DNA of 64,000 nt, taken from the NCBI GenBank assembly GCA_963724535.1, contig CAVRVD010000002.1, positions 240,059 to 304,058 of the forward strand. The letters are read 5' to 3'. Source of the stretch: JADJPO01 sp963724535. GTDB lineage: Bacteria > Actinomycetota > Actinomycetes > Actinomycetales > Kineosporiaceae. Shown here one piece after another: positions 25,579-34,690 of the stretch. Numbering within the stretch: position 1 is the first letter of the stretch; each line of letters opens with the position of its first letter. The position numbers and the translations under genes were made by a program. The notes beneath the pieces were generated by a model. That model did no database searches. It saw nothing but the letters and a program-made list of their open reading frames with translations, and was not told the DNA's origin.

Positions 25579-26739
25579 TCAGATCGCGACCTCGATCACG
25601 ATCGCGCCGGCGTGTTCCTTGGCCATGAAGGCCGTCTGCGCCGCTGCCATCTCGGCCAGGGCGAAGGTCCGGGCGACGACCGGCCGCACCTCGCCGCGTT
25701 CGAGGTAGCCCACGAGGTCGGCGAACACCTCCGGCGGCACGACGGTGGCGCCGTGCATCGTCAGGTCGTGCAGGTACAGCGTGCGCAGGTCCAGCGCCAC
25801 GATCGGACCGGCGATGGCCCCCGCGGTGGTGTAGTGGCCGCCGCGGCGGACGGTCTCGAGCAGCGGTGCGAATGACTCACCGCCGACGACGTCCGCGAAC
25901 ACGTCGATCCCGCCGGTCGCCTCGAGCACGGCCGTGTCGAGGTCGGGGCGGGAGCGGTCGAGCACGACGTCGGCGCCGAGTCGCCCGACTGCGTCGATCT
26001 TGGCGGCGCTGGTGATCGCGGCCACCCGGGCGCCACGCCGCCTGGCCAGCTGGACCAGCGCGACGCCGACCCCACCGGACGCGCCGGTGACCAGCACCCA
26101 CTGCCCCTCGCGCACTCCTGCGCGGTGCAGCATGTGCTCCGCGGTCGCGTACGAGCAGGGCACGCTCGCCAGCTCGACGTCGCTCAGCGCGGTGTCGATC
26201 GCGTGGGCGTTGGCCGCCGGCACGCGCACGTACTCGGCATAGCCGCCGTCGACCTCGGAGCCCAGATAGCGGGCGCCGTCGAGCCCGCCGTCGGGGGCGC
26301 GCAGCCAGGCGTCGACCAGCACCCGCTGCCCGATCCGTTCGTGCGGCACACCGGAGCCGAGCGCCACGATGCGACCCGTCGGATCGGCACCCTGGATGCG
26401 CGGAAAGCTGAGATCCCCACCCCACGAGCCGTCGTCCCCGCTGGTGGTCACCTGATCGCCGGTGGCGGACGTGACCGCCTTCGAGTACCACCCGGTGCGC
26501 GTGTTGATGTCGGTGTTGTTCATCCCGCAGGCGCCGACCTCGATCAGGACGTCGCCGGGGCCCGGGATCGGGACGGGCACGTCGGTTCGGTACGTCAGCA
26601 TCTCGAGCCCGCCGTGGCCGGTGAGCAGCACTGCCCGCATCGTCTGGGGGACATCCCGCCAGGCCGGGTCCCGTGCCACGTGTCGGCTCACGTCCGTCGA
26701 TGAGGCGGAGGCGGGGTGTGCAGTCATATCAGCCATCAT
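25579..26739 (-). CDS. Zinc-type (MDR) alcohol dehydrogenase / quinone oxidoreductase-like protein
   Basis: This is a 386-residue medium-chain dehydrogenase. GACGMNNTDINTRTG starts the catalytic domain, GYAEYV and the NAD(P) motif TGASGGVGVALVQLA follow. The structural-zinc cysteines are missing, which fits the quinone-oxidoreductase/zeta-crystallin branch. The first 30 residues precede the family start (MRAVLLTGHGG); ATG 26727 is another possible start. It lies 11 bases from the 3' end of the permuted papain gene. Confidence 0.85.
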   Translation of the reverse strand: MMADMTAHPASASSTDVSRHVARDPAWRDVPQTMRAVLLTGHGGLEMLTYRTDVPVPIPGPGDVLIEVGACGMNNTDINTRTGWYSKAVTSATGDQVTTSGDDGSWGGDLSFPRIQGADPTGRIVALGSGVPHERIGQRVLVDAWLRAPDGGLDGARYLGSEVDGGYAEYVRVPAANAHAIDTALSDVELASVPCSYATAEHMLHRAGVREGQWVLVTGASGGVGVALVQLARRRGARVAAITSAAKIDAVGRLGADVVLDRSRPDLDTAVLEATGGIDVFADVVGGESFAPLLETVRRGGHYTTAGAIAGPIVALDLRTLYLHDLTMHGATVVPPEVFADLVGYLERGEVRPVVARTFALAEMAAAQTAFMAKEHAGAIVIEVAI

Positions 26740-26833
26740 GACCGCACCGCAGCACCGGTCACAGGTCGAACGACCGGAACCGCCCGTGACCGGCTTGGGT
26801 GCAGGGCGCGAGGTGCCTCGCCGGCCAGTGCCT

Positions 26834-28693
26834 TTAGAAGGCGGCCTCGTCGACCTCCATCAGCGAGTTGTCCATCGCCTCGGCGATGGCGCGCTCGGCG
26901 GTCAGCTTCGGCAGCACGGACCGGGTGAAGAACCGGGCAGAAGCCACCTTGCCCTCGTAGAACGCCACCTCGGAGTCGGGCAGGGATTCCTTGTTCCGCA
27001 ACGCCTCCACCGCCACCTCGGCGCTGCGCAGCAGCAGCCAGCCGATCACCAGGTCACCGGCGGCGAGCAACAGTCGGGTGGTGTTCTGGCCGACCTTGTA
27101 GACGTTGGCGACGTCGCCGCCGGGCGCCTTCGGGTGGCTGGCCATCATCGCACCGACCATCGCGCCGACGATGCCCTGCACGTCGTCCAGCGCCTTGCCG
27201 AGCAGCTCGCGCTCGAGGCTGAGCGAGTCGTCGCCGGCCTCGCCCTTGACGAACTCCGCGACCAGGCTGGCCAGGTGGGCCAGGGCCTGGCCGTTGTCCC
27301 GGACGATCTTGCGGAAGAAGAAGTCCATGCCCTGGATCGCCGTGGTGCCCTCGTACAGGGTGTCGATCTTGGCGTCCCGCACGTACTGCTCGATCGGGTA
27401 GTCCTGCAGGAACCCGGAGCCGCCGTAGGTCTGCAGGCTCTCGGTGCCGAGCAACACCCAGGACCGCTCCGAGCCGCAGCCCTTGACCAGCGGCAGCAGC
27501 AGGTCGTTGACCCGCTCGGCCATCTCGTCCTGACCGCCCGCGGCCTCGGCGATCCGCACGGCGTCCTGCTGGGTGGCGGCGTAGAGCATCAGCGCGCGCA
27601 GGCCCTCGGCGTAGGACTTCTGCAGCATCAGCGAGCGGCGCACGTCAGGGTGATGAGTGATCGTCACCCGCGGAGCGGTCTTGTCGGTCATCTGGGTCAG
27701 GTCGGCGCCCTGGACGCGGTGCTTGGCGTAGTCGAGGGCGTTGAGGTAGCCGGTGGACAGCGTCGCGATCGCCTTGGTGCCGACCATCATCCGGGCCGCC
27801 TCGATCACCTTGAACATCTGGGCGATGCCCTCGTGCACGTCACCGACCAGGGTGCCGACAGCAGGAATGCCGTCGACCTCACCGAAGCGCATCTCGCAGG
27901 TGGTCGAGACCTTCAGGCCCATCTTGTTCTCGACCCCGGTGACGAAGGCGCCGTTGCGCTCGCCGATCTCGCCGGTCTCGGTGTCGAAGTGGAACTTCGG
28001 GACGGCGAACAGGGACAGCCCCTTGGTGCCCGGGGCGGCGCCCTCGGGGCGGGCCAGCACCAGGTGCACGATGTTGTCGAACAGGTCGGCCTCACCGCTG
28101 GTGATGAACCGCTTGACGCCGCTGAGGTGCCAGGTGCCGTCCGGCTGCTGAACGGCCTTGGTGCGCCCGGCGCCGACGTCGGAGCCGGCGTCCGGCTCGG
28201 TGAGCACCATCGTGGCGCCCCACTGCTTGTCCACCATCAGCTGCGCGATCCGCTTCTGCTCCTCGTTGCCCAGTGCGTGCAGGATCGGCGCGAAGTGGAA
28301 GCCCATCCCGTACATGTGGACGGCGGGGTTGGCGCCGAGGATGAACTCGGCCAGTGCCCAGCTGACGGACGGCGGGACCGGGTGTCCGCCCATCTCCGGC
28401 GGCAGGTTGACCCGCCAGAACTCGCTGTCGGCGAAGGCCCGGTACGAGGCTTTGAAGTCCGCCGATGTGGTCACCGAGTGGGTGTTCGGGTCGAACACCG
28501 GCGGGTTGCGGTCGGAGGAGATCAGGGTCGGGGCGAGCTTGTCGGTGGCCAGCTTGGCCACCTGGGCCAGCATGTCCTTCGCCGTCTCGACGTCCATCTC
28601 CTCGTACGGACCGCTGCCGAGCAGCGCACCCCGGTTGAACAACTCGAAGAGCGCGAACTCGACGTCGCGGAGGTTGTGCTTGTAGTGGCTCAT
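26834..28693 (-). CDS. fadE5: Acyl-CoA dehydrogenase, FadE5-like
   Basis: The 619-residue flavoprotein closely follows the mycobacterial FadE5 layout: start MSHYKxNxRD, NPPVFDPxTHSV, the signature MVLTEPDAGSDVGA, GVKRFITSG, the long insert NALDYAKHRVQGADL and the C-terminus ending in EVDEAAF. It catalyses the first dehydrogenation of beta-oxidation; FadE5 of mycobacteria accepts a broad range of chain lengths. GGGGGCGAG is adjacent to ATG 28693. Two operator-like palindromes lie 55-95 bases upstream, so regulation by a TetR-type fatty-acid repressor encoded elsewhere is likely. Confidence 0.92.
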   Translation of the reverse strand: MSHYKHNLRDVEFALFELFNRGALLGSGPYEEMDVETAKDMLAQVAKLATDKLAPTLISSDRNPPVFDPNTHSVTTSADFKASYRAFADSEFWRVNLPPEMGGHPVPPSVSWALAEFILGANPAVHMYGMGFHFAPILHALGNEEQKRIAQLMVDKQWGATMVLTEPDAGSDVGAGRTKAVQQPDGTWHLSGVKRFITSGEADLFDNIVHLVLARPEGAAPGTKGLSLFAVPKFHFDTETGEIGERNGAFVTGVENKMGLKVSTTCEMRFGEVDGIPAVGTLVGDVHEGIAQMFKVIEAARMMVGTKAIATLSTGYLNALDYAKHRVQGADLTQMTDKTAPRVTITHHPDVRRSLMLQKSYAEGLRALMLYAATQQDAVRIAEAAGGQDEMAERVNDLLLPLVKGCGSERSWVLLGTESLQTYGGSGFLQDYPIEQYVRDAKIDTLYEGTTAIQGMDFFFRKIVRDNGQALAHLASLVAEFVKGEAGDDSLSLERELLGKALDDVQGIVGAMVGAMMASHPKAPGGDVANVYKVGQNTTRLLLAAGDLVIGWLLLRSAEVAVEALRNKESLPDSEVAFYEGKVASARFFTRSVLPKLTAERAIAEAMDNSLMEVDEAAF

Positions 28694-28746
28694 CTCGCCC
28701 CCATCGGCTTATGGCCCATCGGCTCGGGCGCACGGCTGAGTCACTG

Positions 28747-28785
28747 GTTACTGACCAGTAACTTCATCATGCCTACTGGTGAGTA
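28747..28785. promoter_or_regulatory. Two operator-like palindromes upstream of fadE5
   Basis: GTTACTG-AC-CAGTAAC (28747-28762) is a perfect inverted repeat, and a weaker copy TACT-GGTG-AGTA lies at 28774-28785. Both read TACTnnnnAGTA at the core. Such sites are typical of TetR-family repressors of fatty-acid genes. The regulator is not in the window. Confidence 0.6.
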
Positions 28786-28866
28786 ACTAGGCAAGCCCAA
28801 ACGTCCTAGGACCCCTCGTCCTGTGGGGGTGACCCGGCCGATCCGCGGGCAGGGCGGCTGTCCAGG

Positions 28867-30453
28867 TCAGTGCGTCGTCGCCACCGCGGTGGCCACCGGT
28901 GCGGCGTCAGGCGATGCGGCCTCCGGCGCGGCGTCGACCCCAGCCAGCGGCAGTCGGACCGTGACCTTCGTCCCGGCGCCGGGCACGGAGTCGAGCCGAA
29001 CCCGGCCGCCGTGAGCCAGGATCACCGCCTCGACGATGGACAGCCCCAGACCAGTGCTGCCCGCGGCCCGGGACCGGGAGGAGTCGCCACGGGTGAACCG
29101 TTCGAACGCCTCGGCGGCGAGTTCGGCCGGCATGCCGGGCCCGTCGTCGGCGACCACGAGGACGGCGTGCTCGCCGTCCGGGTCATCGGCGGTCGGTTGC
29201 CGCACGATGGCCAGGTCCACCGAGACCCGGGTGCCTGGTGGGGTGTGGGTGCGGGCGTTGGCGAGCAGGTTCACCACCACCTGGGTGAGCCGTGCGGCGT
29301 CCCCGATGACCCGGACCCGACCGTCCGGCACCCGCAGCTCCCACCGGTGCTCGGGCCCGGCCACCCGCGCGTCGCCGACCGCGTCCACGACGACCCGGCC
29401 GAGGTCCAGCGGGTGCGGGGCGAGCGGGCGCCCCTCGTCGAGCCGGGCCAACAACAGCATGTCCTCGACCAGTCCGCCCATCCGGATCGCCTCGGACTCC
29501 ACCCGCCCGAGTGCGTGCGCGACATCGCCGGGCAGCGATTCGGGACGGCGGCGCATCAGCTCCGCATAGCCGCGCACCGACGCGAGCGGGGTGCGCAGCT
29601 CATGACTGGCGTCGGCCACGAACCGGCGCAGCCGCAGCTCGCTGGTCTGCCGGGCCTGGAGCGCTCCGGCCACGTGCTCGAGCATCCGGTTCAGGGCGGT
29701 GGCCACCTGCCCGACCTCGGTGTGCGGGTCCGGGTTCGGCACCCGCTCGGCCAGGGCCACCTCGCCGCGGTCCAGCGGCTGCTCGCTGACCCGCACGGCG
29801 GTCGCCCGCACCCGGTCGAGCGGCCGCAGCGCCACTCGCAGCAGGCCCGCTCCAGCAGCCAACACGAGCCCGAGGCCGAGCAGGGTGACCAGGGCGACGG
29901 CACCGGCCAGCCGGTAGGCCGTGGCCTGAACCGCCGACAGCGGCAGCCCGGTGAGTGTGGTGCCGGTTCGTGCGGCATCGGCCAGCACCCGGTAGTCGCC
30001 GAGGCCCGGCAGCTCGACGGTGACGGGTGTGGTCGCCGTCCGGGCCGTCGCCAGAACCTGGGCCACCTCGGGGCCGATCGGCTGGACGATCCCCTTCTCG
30101 TCCAAGACGGCCGCGCTCACCACCGGTGGGTCGGTGCGGGTGTCCACCTGCGCGACAAGGGTCCCAGCGGCCTGACCGGGACGTTGCAGCTGGTCCCCGA
30201 CTCCGTCCCGATGGTCGTCCGGGAGTCGGTCGCGCGCCTCGGCCGGGCCGTCCGGACCGTCCGGGAACGGCGCCACCGAGCGCTGCTCGGCGGACACCAG
30301 CTGGGCGTCGACCTGCTCCGTGGCGATGGCCCGTAGGGCCAGGACGGCGCTCGCACCGACCACCAGGGACGCCGCGGTGCTCACTGCGGCGACGGTGAGC
30401 AGAAGCCGCGCCCGCAGGGTCAGTGGGCGCCTGATCGGCAGCGCGGAGCTCAT
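28867..30453 (-). CDS. Membrane sensor histidine kinase (OmpR-partner type)
   Basis: The 528-residue kinase has TM1 (about 17-45), an extracytoplasmic sensor loop (about 46-185), TM2 (about 186-210), a HAMP region, a dimerisation domain with the phospho-acceptor in SHELRTPLASV, and an ATPase domain with N-box NLLANARTH, G1 DDGPGM and G2 GSTGLGL. It is encoded 14 bases after the response regulator gene, so they form one two-component pair. The sensor loop is Pro/Asp-rich and gives no ligand clue. Organisation resembles actinobacterial TrcRS/MprAB-type systems. Confidence 0.9.
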   Translation of the reverse strand: MSSALPIRRPLTLRARLLLTVAAVSTAASLVVGASAVLALRAIATEQVDAQLVSAEQRSVAPFPDGPDGPAEARDRLPDDHRDGVGDQLQRPGQAAGTLVAQVDTRTDPPVVSAAVLDEKGIVQPIGPEVAQVLATARTATTPVTVELPGLGDYRVLADAARTGTTLTGLPLSAVQATAYRLAGAVALVTLLGLGLVLAAGAGLLRVALRPLDRVRATAVRVSEQPLDRGEVALAERVPNPDPHTEVGQVATALNRMLEHVAGALQARQTSELRLRRFVADASHELRTPLASVRGYAELMRRRPESLPGDVAHALGRVESEAIRMGGLVEDMLLLARLDEGRPLAPHPLDLGRVVVDAVGDARVAGPEHRWELRVPDGRVRVIGDAARLTQVVVNLLANARTHTPPGTRVSVDLAIVRQPTADDPDGEHAVLVVADDGPGMPAELAAEAFERFTRGDSSRSRAAGSTGLGLSIVEAVILAHGGRVRLDSVPGAGTKVTVRLPLAGVDAAPEAASPDAAPVATAVATTH

Positions 30454-30467
30454 CGCAGTGTCCAGGG

Positions 30468-31202
30468 TTACTGGTCGGTCGGCCTGAGCACGTAGCCGAC
30501 GCCGCGCACCGTGTGCAGCATCGGCTCGCGACCGGCATCGATCTTCTTGCGCAGGTAGGACACGTACAGCTCCACGATGTTGGCCTGGCCGCCGAAGTCG
30601 TAGTTCCAGACCCGGTCCAGGATCTGGCTCTTGCTGAGCACCCGGCGCGGGTTGCGCATGAAGTAGCGCAGTAGCTCGAACTCCGTCGCAGTCAGGGAGA
30701 TCTCGACGCTGCCGCGCCGGACCTCGTGGGCGTCCTCGTCCATCACCAGGTCGCCGACGACGAGCAGCGACTGGTCGCGCGCGGTGGCGCCGGACCGGCG
30801 GATCAGGCCGCGCAGCCGGGCAACGACCTCCTCGAGGCTGAACGGCTTGGTGACGTAGTCGTCCCCGCCGGCGGTCAGGCCGGCGATCCGCGCCTCGACC
30901 CCGTCGCGCGCGGTGAGGAAGAGCACGGGGACGTCGTCACCGGCACCGCGCAGCCGGCGCAGCACCTCCATCCCGTCGAAGTCGGGCAGCATCATGTCGA
31001 GGACCACGACATCGGGATGGTGTTCGCGGGCGGCGCGCACCGCGGCGGAACCGCTGGCCGCGGTGCGGACCTCCCAGCCCTCGTAGCGCAGTGCCATCGA
31101 GAGCAGCTCGGACAGGGACGGTTCGTCGTCGACCACGAGAGCCCGGATCGGGGAACCGTCAGGGCGAGTGAGCTTGGCCGGGACGGTGACGGTGTCGGTC
31201 AT
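30468..31202 (-). CDS. OmpR-family response regulator, TrcR-like
   Basis: The 244-residue regulator has a receiver domain with acidic pocket DDE and phospho-acceptor Asp69 (VVLDMMLPD), Lys in VTKPFS, and a C-terminal winged helix (TEFELLRYFMRNPRRVLSKSQILDRVW). It is co-encoded with the downstream kinase. Targets are unknown. Confidence 0.92.
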   Translation of the reverse strand: MTDTVTVPAKLTRPDGSPIRALVVDDEPSLSELLSMALRYEGWEVRTAASGSAAVRAAREHHPDVVVLDMMLPDFDGMEVLRRLRGAGDDVPVLFLTARDGVEARIAGLTAGGDDYVTKPFSLEEVVARLRGLIRRSGATARDQSLLVVGDLVMDEDAHEVRRGSVEISLTATEFELLRYFMRNPRRVLSKSQILDRVWNYDFGGQANIVELYVSYLRKKIDAGREPMLHTVRGVGYVLRPTDQ

Positions 31203-31273
31203 GGTCAGGACTATGGCGTGCGTCGCTGCCAGAGCGCCGAACGGTGGCTGTGTGTTCCCTGTGACGCGACATC

Positions 31274-32242
31274 TCAGCGGCGATGCCAGGCGATGGCCGG
31301 ATCAGGGCAGACCCCCTGCAGCTGCGGCGATCCGGCAAGGGCACTGGGCAGCCCACTCCGATCGACCTTCTCGAAGCCGAGTGCGTGGAAGAAGCCGGCC
31401 GCACCGTCCGACATGGTGAGCAGGCCGATCCGGGCCCGCCCGCCCTCGATGGTGTCGGCGATGTCCACGACTCGGGTGACCAGGCGCCGTCCCAGGCCGG
31501 TCTGCCGGACGGCTGGGTCGACCACGACGCTGCGCAGCAGGTAGGCGGCTGGTTCCCCCGCCACCGCATGACGTTCGAGGGCGGCGGCGCCGACCAGGTC
31601 GCCTCCGGTCACCGTGGCGTCGGCGACGAGCAGCAGCCGGCAACCGGCCAGGCCGTCCGGTGGGAGTCCAGCCGCGATGAGCAGCTCGGTGACTCGCTGC
31701 GCGTCCTCTCCCGCGGTCGGTGCCAGGCGGAGAAACGGGCGCTCGCCGTCCACGCCCAGCGCCCGGCGCTCGGTCAGGACGACGTCGCGCCAGCGGCCAC
31801 CGCCGAAGCCCAGCCGGCGCTGCCGTCCCACCTCGCGGAACCCGCACTGGGCGTGCAGGGCCAGACTGGTGACGTTCTCCGGGAACACCCCGGCGCGCAG
31901 GGTCCAGACGCCGCAGCGGGTTGCCAGCTCGGCCAGCGAGCTCAGCAGCACTCGACCGACGCCTCGACCGCGGCCGCGCTCGGCGACGTACACCGAGTGC
32001 TCGAGGACCCCGCTGTAGACCCTGCGGCTGCTCACGGGCATTGCGGCCGACCAGCCCAGCATCGTGCCCTCGACCGCGCCGTCCTGCTCGGCCACCAGCC
32101 GTAGCACCGGATGCCGCGTCGCGTCGAACTCCGCCCAGGACGGCACCACGGTCTCGAACGTGGCGTCACCGGTGGCGATGCCCTCGCGGTAGATCGCGGC
32201 CACCCCCGGCCAGTCGGCGGCGAGCATCCCGCGGATGCGCAT
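31274..32242 (-). CDS. Tandem GNAT protein, ArsN1-ArsN2-like fusion
   Basis: The 322-residue protein has two acetyltransferase domains. The N-terminal one (1-160) matches the phosphinothricin/arsinothricin acetyltransferase group (AIYREGIATGDATFET, RGRGVGRVLL, NVTSLALHAQCGFREVG). The C-terminal one (about 172-322) resembles ArsN2 proteins of ars operons, including the terminal SPQLQGVCPD motif and DPAVRQTGLGRRLV. No arsenic genes are beside it. The likely role is N-acetylation of amino-acid-like toxins such as phosphinothricin or arsinothricin; the fusion is the notable part. Confidence 0.75.
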   Translation of the reverse strand: MRIRGMLAADWPGVAAIYREGIATGDATFETVVPSWAEFDATRHPVLRLVAEQDGAVEGTMLGWSAAMPVSSRRVYSGVLEHSVYVAERGRGRGVGRVLLSSLAELATRCGVWTLRAGVFPENVTSLALHAQCGFREVGRQRRLGFGGGRWRDVVLTERRALGVDGERPFLRLAPTAGEDAQRVTELLIAAGLPPDGLAGCRLLLVADATVTGGDLVGAAALERHAVAGEPAAYLLRSVVVDPAVRQTGLGRRLVTRVVDIADTIEGGRARIGLLTMSDGAAGFFHALGFEKVDRSGLPSALAGSPQLQGVCPDPAIAWHRR

Positions 32243-32349
32243 CGAGTCCCCCTGACGTGCTTGTTCAGAACCCGCTCAGGTGTCGGCGATGTCGAGGGTA
32301 TCGAGGTTCCCGGGTCGCCGAGCCTGTCACGACCACTGACGCAGCCGGA

Positions 32350-33570
32350 TCAGCGCAGCGCACCGTAGACCAGCTGGCGCAGCAGAGGCCGCAGCGGGTA
32401 GGTGCTGGAGGGCAGTAGCTGGGTCATGAACACCACCGTGAGGTCCTCGACGGGGTCCACCCAGAAGGTGGTACTGGCTGCGCCGCCCCAGTTGTACTCA
32501 CCGGCCGAGCACACCATCCGGGTGGCCACCGGGTCGACAACCACGGCGAACCCGAGGCCGAAACCGACTCCATGCTGAGAGATCTCGGCGAAGACCGGTC
32601 GTCCGAAGGTCTGCATGTCGGTGTTGCCCGGCAGGTGGTTGCGCCGCATGTAGGCCAGCGTGCGTGGCCCGAGCAGTCGCACGCCGTCCAGCTCGCCCCC
32701 GCGGGCCAACAGCTGCGCGAACCGGTGGTAGTCGTCGGTGGTCGAGACCAGCCCGCCACCACCGGACAGCAGCGGCGGATCCAGCACCGAGGCACCGAGC
32801 TGGCGGTTGGCCGCTATGGAGCCACCCGGGGTCGGGGTGTAGAGCGTGGCGAGCCGGTCGAGGTCGGCGCCGGTGACGCGGAAGTCGGTGTCGGCCATGC
32901 CGAGTGGACCGGTGATCCGGTCGGCGACGAAGACGTCGAACGGCTGACCGCTGACCACCTCGACCAGCCGGCCGAGCACATCGGTGGCCAGGGAGTAGTT
33001 CCACTCCGTGCCCGGGGTGAACAGCAGCGGCAGGCTCGCCCAGAAGTCGACCGCACTCGCCAGGTCGACTCCGGGCGGGCTGTCCCACTCGTAGCCCTTG
33101 GCCCGCAGCAGCGCATCGACGGGGTGGACCCGGTGGAAGCCGTAGGTCAGGCCGGAGGTGTGGCTCAGCAGGTGCCAGATCCGCACCGGCTCGCTGGCCG
33201 GCGCGGTGACCATCTTCAGGTCCGAGCCGTTGACGTAGACCCGCTGGTCGGCGAACGCCGGGAGGAACTGCGCGACCGGATCGGTGAGCTGGAAGGCGCC
33301 CTGTTCGTACAGCATCATCACCGCAACCGAGGTGATCGGCTTGGTCATCGAGTAGATCCGCCACAACGTGTCGGCGGTGACCGGTCGGCCCGAGGCGACG
33401 TCGGCGAACCCGGTGGCGGTGTCGTGCACGGTCCGGCCGGCGCGGGCGATCCGCAGGTGGAAACCGGGCAGCCGCCCCGCGTCGACGTAGCCCTGGAGGG
33501 CAGCGTCGAGTCGGGTCAGGGCGGTGCAGTCCATCCCGACCTCGTCGGGGTTCACCTCCAGCTCGCCCAT
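32350..33570 (-). CDS. Serine hydrolase of the beta-lactamase/class C esterase family
   Basis: The 406-residue enzyme carries the SxxK motif (SMTK, Ser74/Lys77) and the YxN-like YSL motif expected for class C/EstB-type esterases. No secretion signal is present, which argues for an esterase (carboxylester or lipid ester hydrolysis) over an antibiotic-resistance enzyme. ATG 33570 with GGAGG six bases upstream is clearly preferred to the longer frame. Confidence 0.87.
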   Translation of the reverse strand: MGELEVNPDEVGMDCTALTRLDAALQGYVDAGRLPGFHLRIARAGRTVHDTATGFADVASGRPVTADTLWRIYSMTKPITSVAVMMLYEQGAFQLTDPVAQFLPAFADQRVYVNGSDLKMVTAPASEPVRIWHLLSHTSGLTYGFHRVHPVDALLRAKGYEWDSPPGVDLASAVDFWASLPLLFTPGTEWNYSLATDVLGRLVEVVSGQPFDVFVADRITGPLGMADTDFRVTGADLDRLATLYTPTPGGSIAANRQLGASVLDPPLLSGGGGLVSTTDDYHRFAQLLARGGELDGVRLLGPRTLAYMRRNHLPGNTDMQTFGRPVFAEISQHGVGFGLGFAVVVDPVATRMVCSAGEYNWGGAASTTFWVDPVEDLTVVFMTQLLPSSTYPLRPLLRQLVYGALR

Positions 33571-33802
33571 CAGCCACCTCCGCTCTCCACCACTCACGAC
33601 AGCACGACCGGCGACAGCAGCGTGGATGACCACCCGGATTCACCGCAACCCCCGGGATGGAGTCCTCCTCGTCCGGTTCTGCGGTGGTGTGCCGCGGGGT
33701 GGTGGGTGAACCAGGAAGCCAATCATGGTCGGATCGGCGGTCCCGGGGTCACGCGCGGGGGCACCGGTGGGCCGGGTGCGGCCATGGTTCACACTGTCCG
33801 GT

Positions 33803-34690
33803 GTGTCGCGGCGAGGCTGGGTGCTCTTCCTCTCGCTGTCGGTGATCTGGGGCATCCCGTACCTGTTCCTCAAGATCGCGGTGACCGAGCTGCATCCCAC
33901 CGTCGTGGTGTTCGGCCGCACCACACTCGCCGCGGTCGTGCTGCTGCCGGTGGCGGCCAGCCGCGGCGCGCTGCGACCGGTGCTGCGGGTCTGGCCGTGG
34001 GTGCTGGCGTTCGCCGTGGTGGAGATTGCGGCGCCGTTCGTCGCGCTGGGGTACGCCGAGCTGCGGCTGACCAGCTCACTGACCGCCCTGCTGATCGCGA
34101 TGGTGCCGCTGATGGCCCTGGTGTTCAGCCGGCTGCTCGGCCTGGAGCACCGGATCGAGGCTCGCCGGGTGCTGGGCCTGGTGATCGGGCTCGCCGGAGT
34201 GGCCGCGTTGGCGGGGTTGGATCTCGGTACCGGCGACCTGCCCTCCGTGCTCGCCGCTTCGGTGGCAGTCGTCGGGTACGCGTTGGGACCGATCCTGGCC
34301 TCGACCCGGCTGGCCGGGGTGCCCGGCCTGGGGGTCGGAGCTGCGGCCGTGACCGTGAATGCTGTCGGGTACGCGCCGGCCGCCTGGGCCACCTGGCCGA
34401 GCCAGCCGGTGTCCCCGCAGGCGTGGGCCTCCGTCGCCGTGCTCGGGCTGGTCTGCAGTGCGCTCGCGTTCGTGGTGTTCTTCGCCCTGGTGGCTGAGGT
34501 GGGCCCGGCCCGGACGACGGTGATCACCTATCTCAACCCTGCGGTGGCGGTCACCGCCGGGGTGGCCGTGCTCGACGAGCCGCTCACCCTGGGGATCCTG
34601 GTCGGCTTCCCGCTGGTGATCGCCGGCTCGGTCCTGGCCACCTCGTCCGGGGCCATCCCCCCGGTGATGTCGCGGGCCATCAGACGCTGA
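33803..34690 (+). CDS. EamA/DMT-family transporter
   Basis: The protein of about 295 residues has ten transmembrane helices in two EamA repeats (IWGIPYLFLKIAV in TM1, LNPAVAVTAGVAVLDEPLT near the end). It would export metabolites or amino acids. GTG 33803 starts right before TM1; the frame is open to ATG 33725. Its last 11 bases overlap the convergent conservon GTPase gene. Confidence 0.87.
   Translation: MSRRGWVLFLSLSVIWGIPYLFLKIAVTELHPTVVVFGRTTLAAVVLLPVAASRGALRPVLRVWPWVLAFAVVEIAAPFVALGYAELRLTSSLTALLIAMVPLMALVFSRLLGLEHRIEARRVLGLVIGLAGVAALAGLDLGTGDLPSVLAASVAVVGYALGPILASTRLAGVPGLGVGAAAVTVNAVGYAPAAWATWPSQPVSPQAWASVAVLGLVCSALAFVVFFALVAEVGPARTTVITYLNPAVAVTAGVAVLDEPLTLGILVGFPLVIAGSVLATSSGAIPPVMSRAIRR

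Noticed and set aside
26462..28786. Long plus-strand ORF opposite fadE5 (774 codons)
   Set aside because: Composition is Val/Leu/His/Gln/Gly-rich as in antisense shadows, and fadE5 matches its family over the full length.
32350..33570. Antibiotic-resistance beta-lactamase
   Set aside because: No secretion signal, and the overall pattern fits cytoplasmic class C-type esterases.
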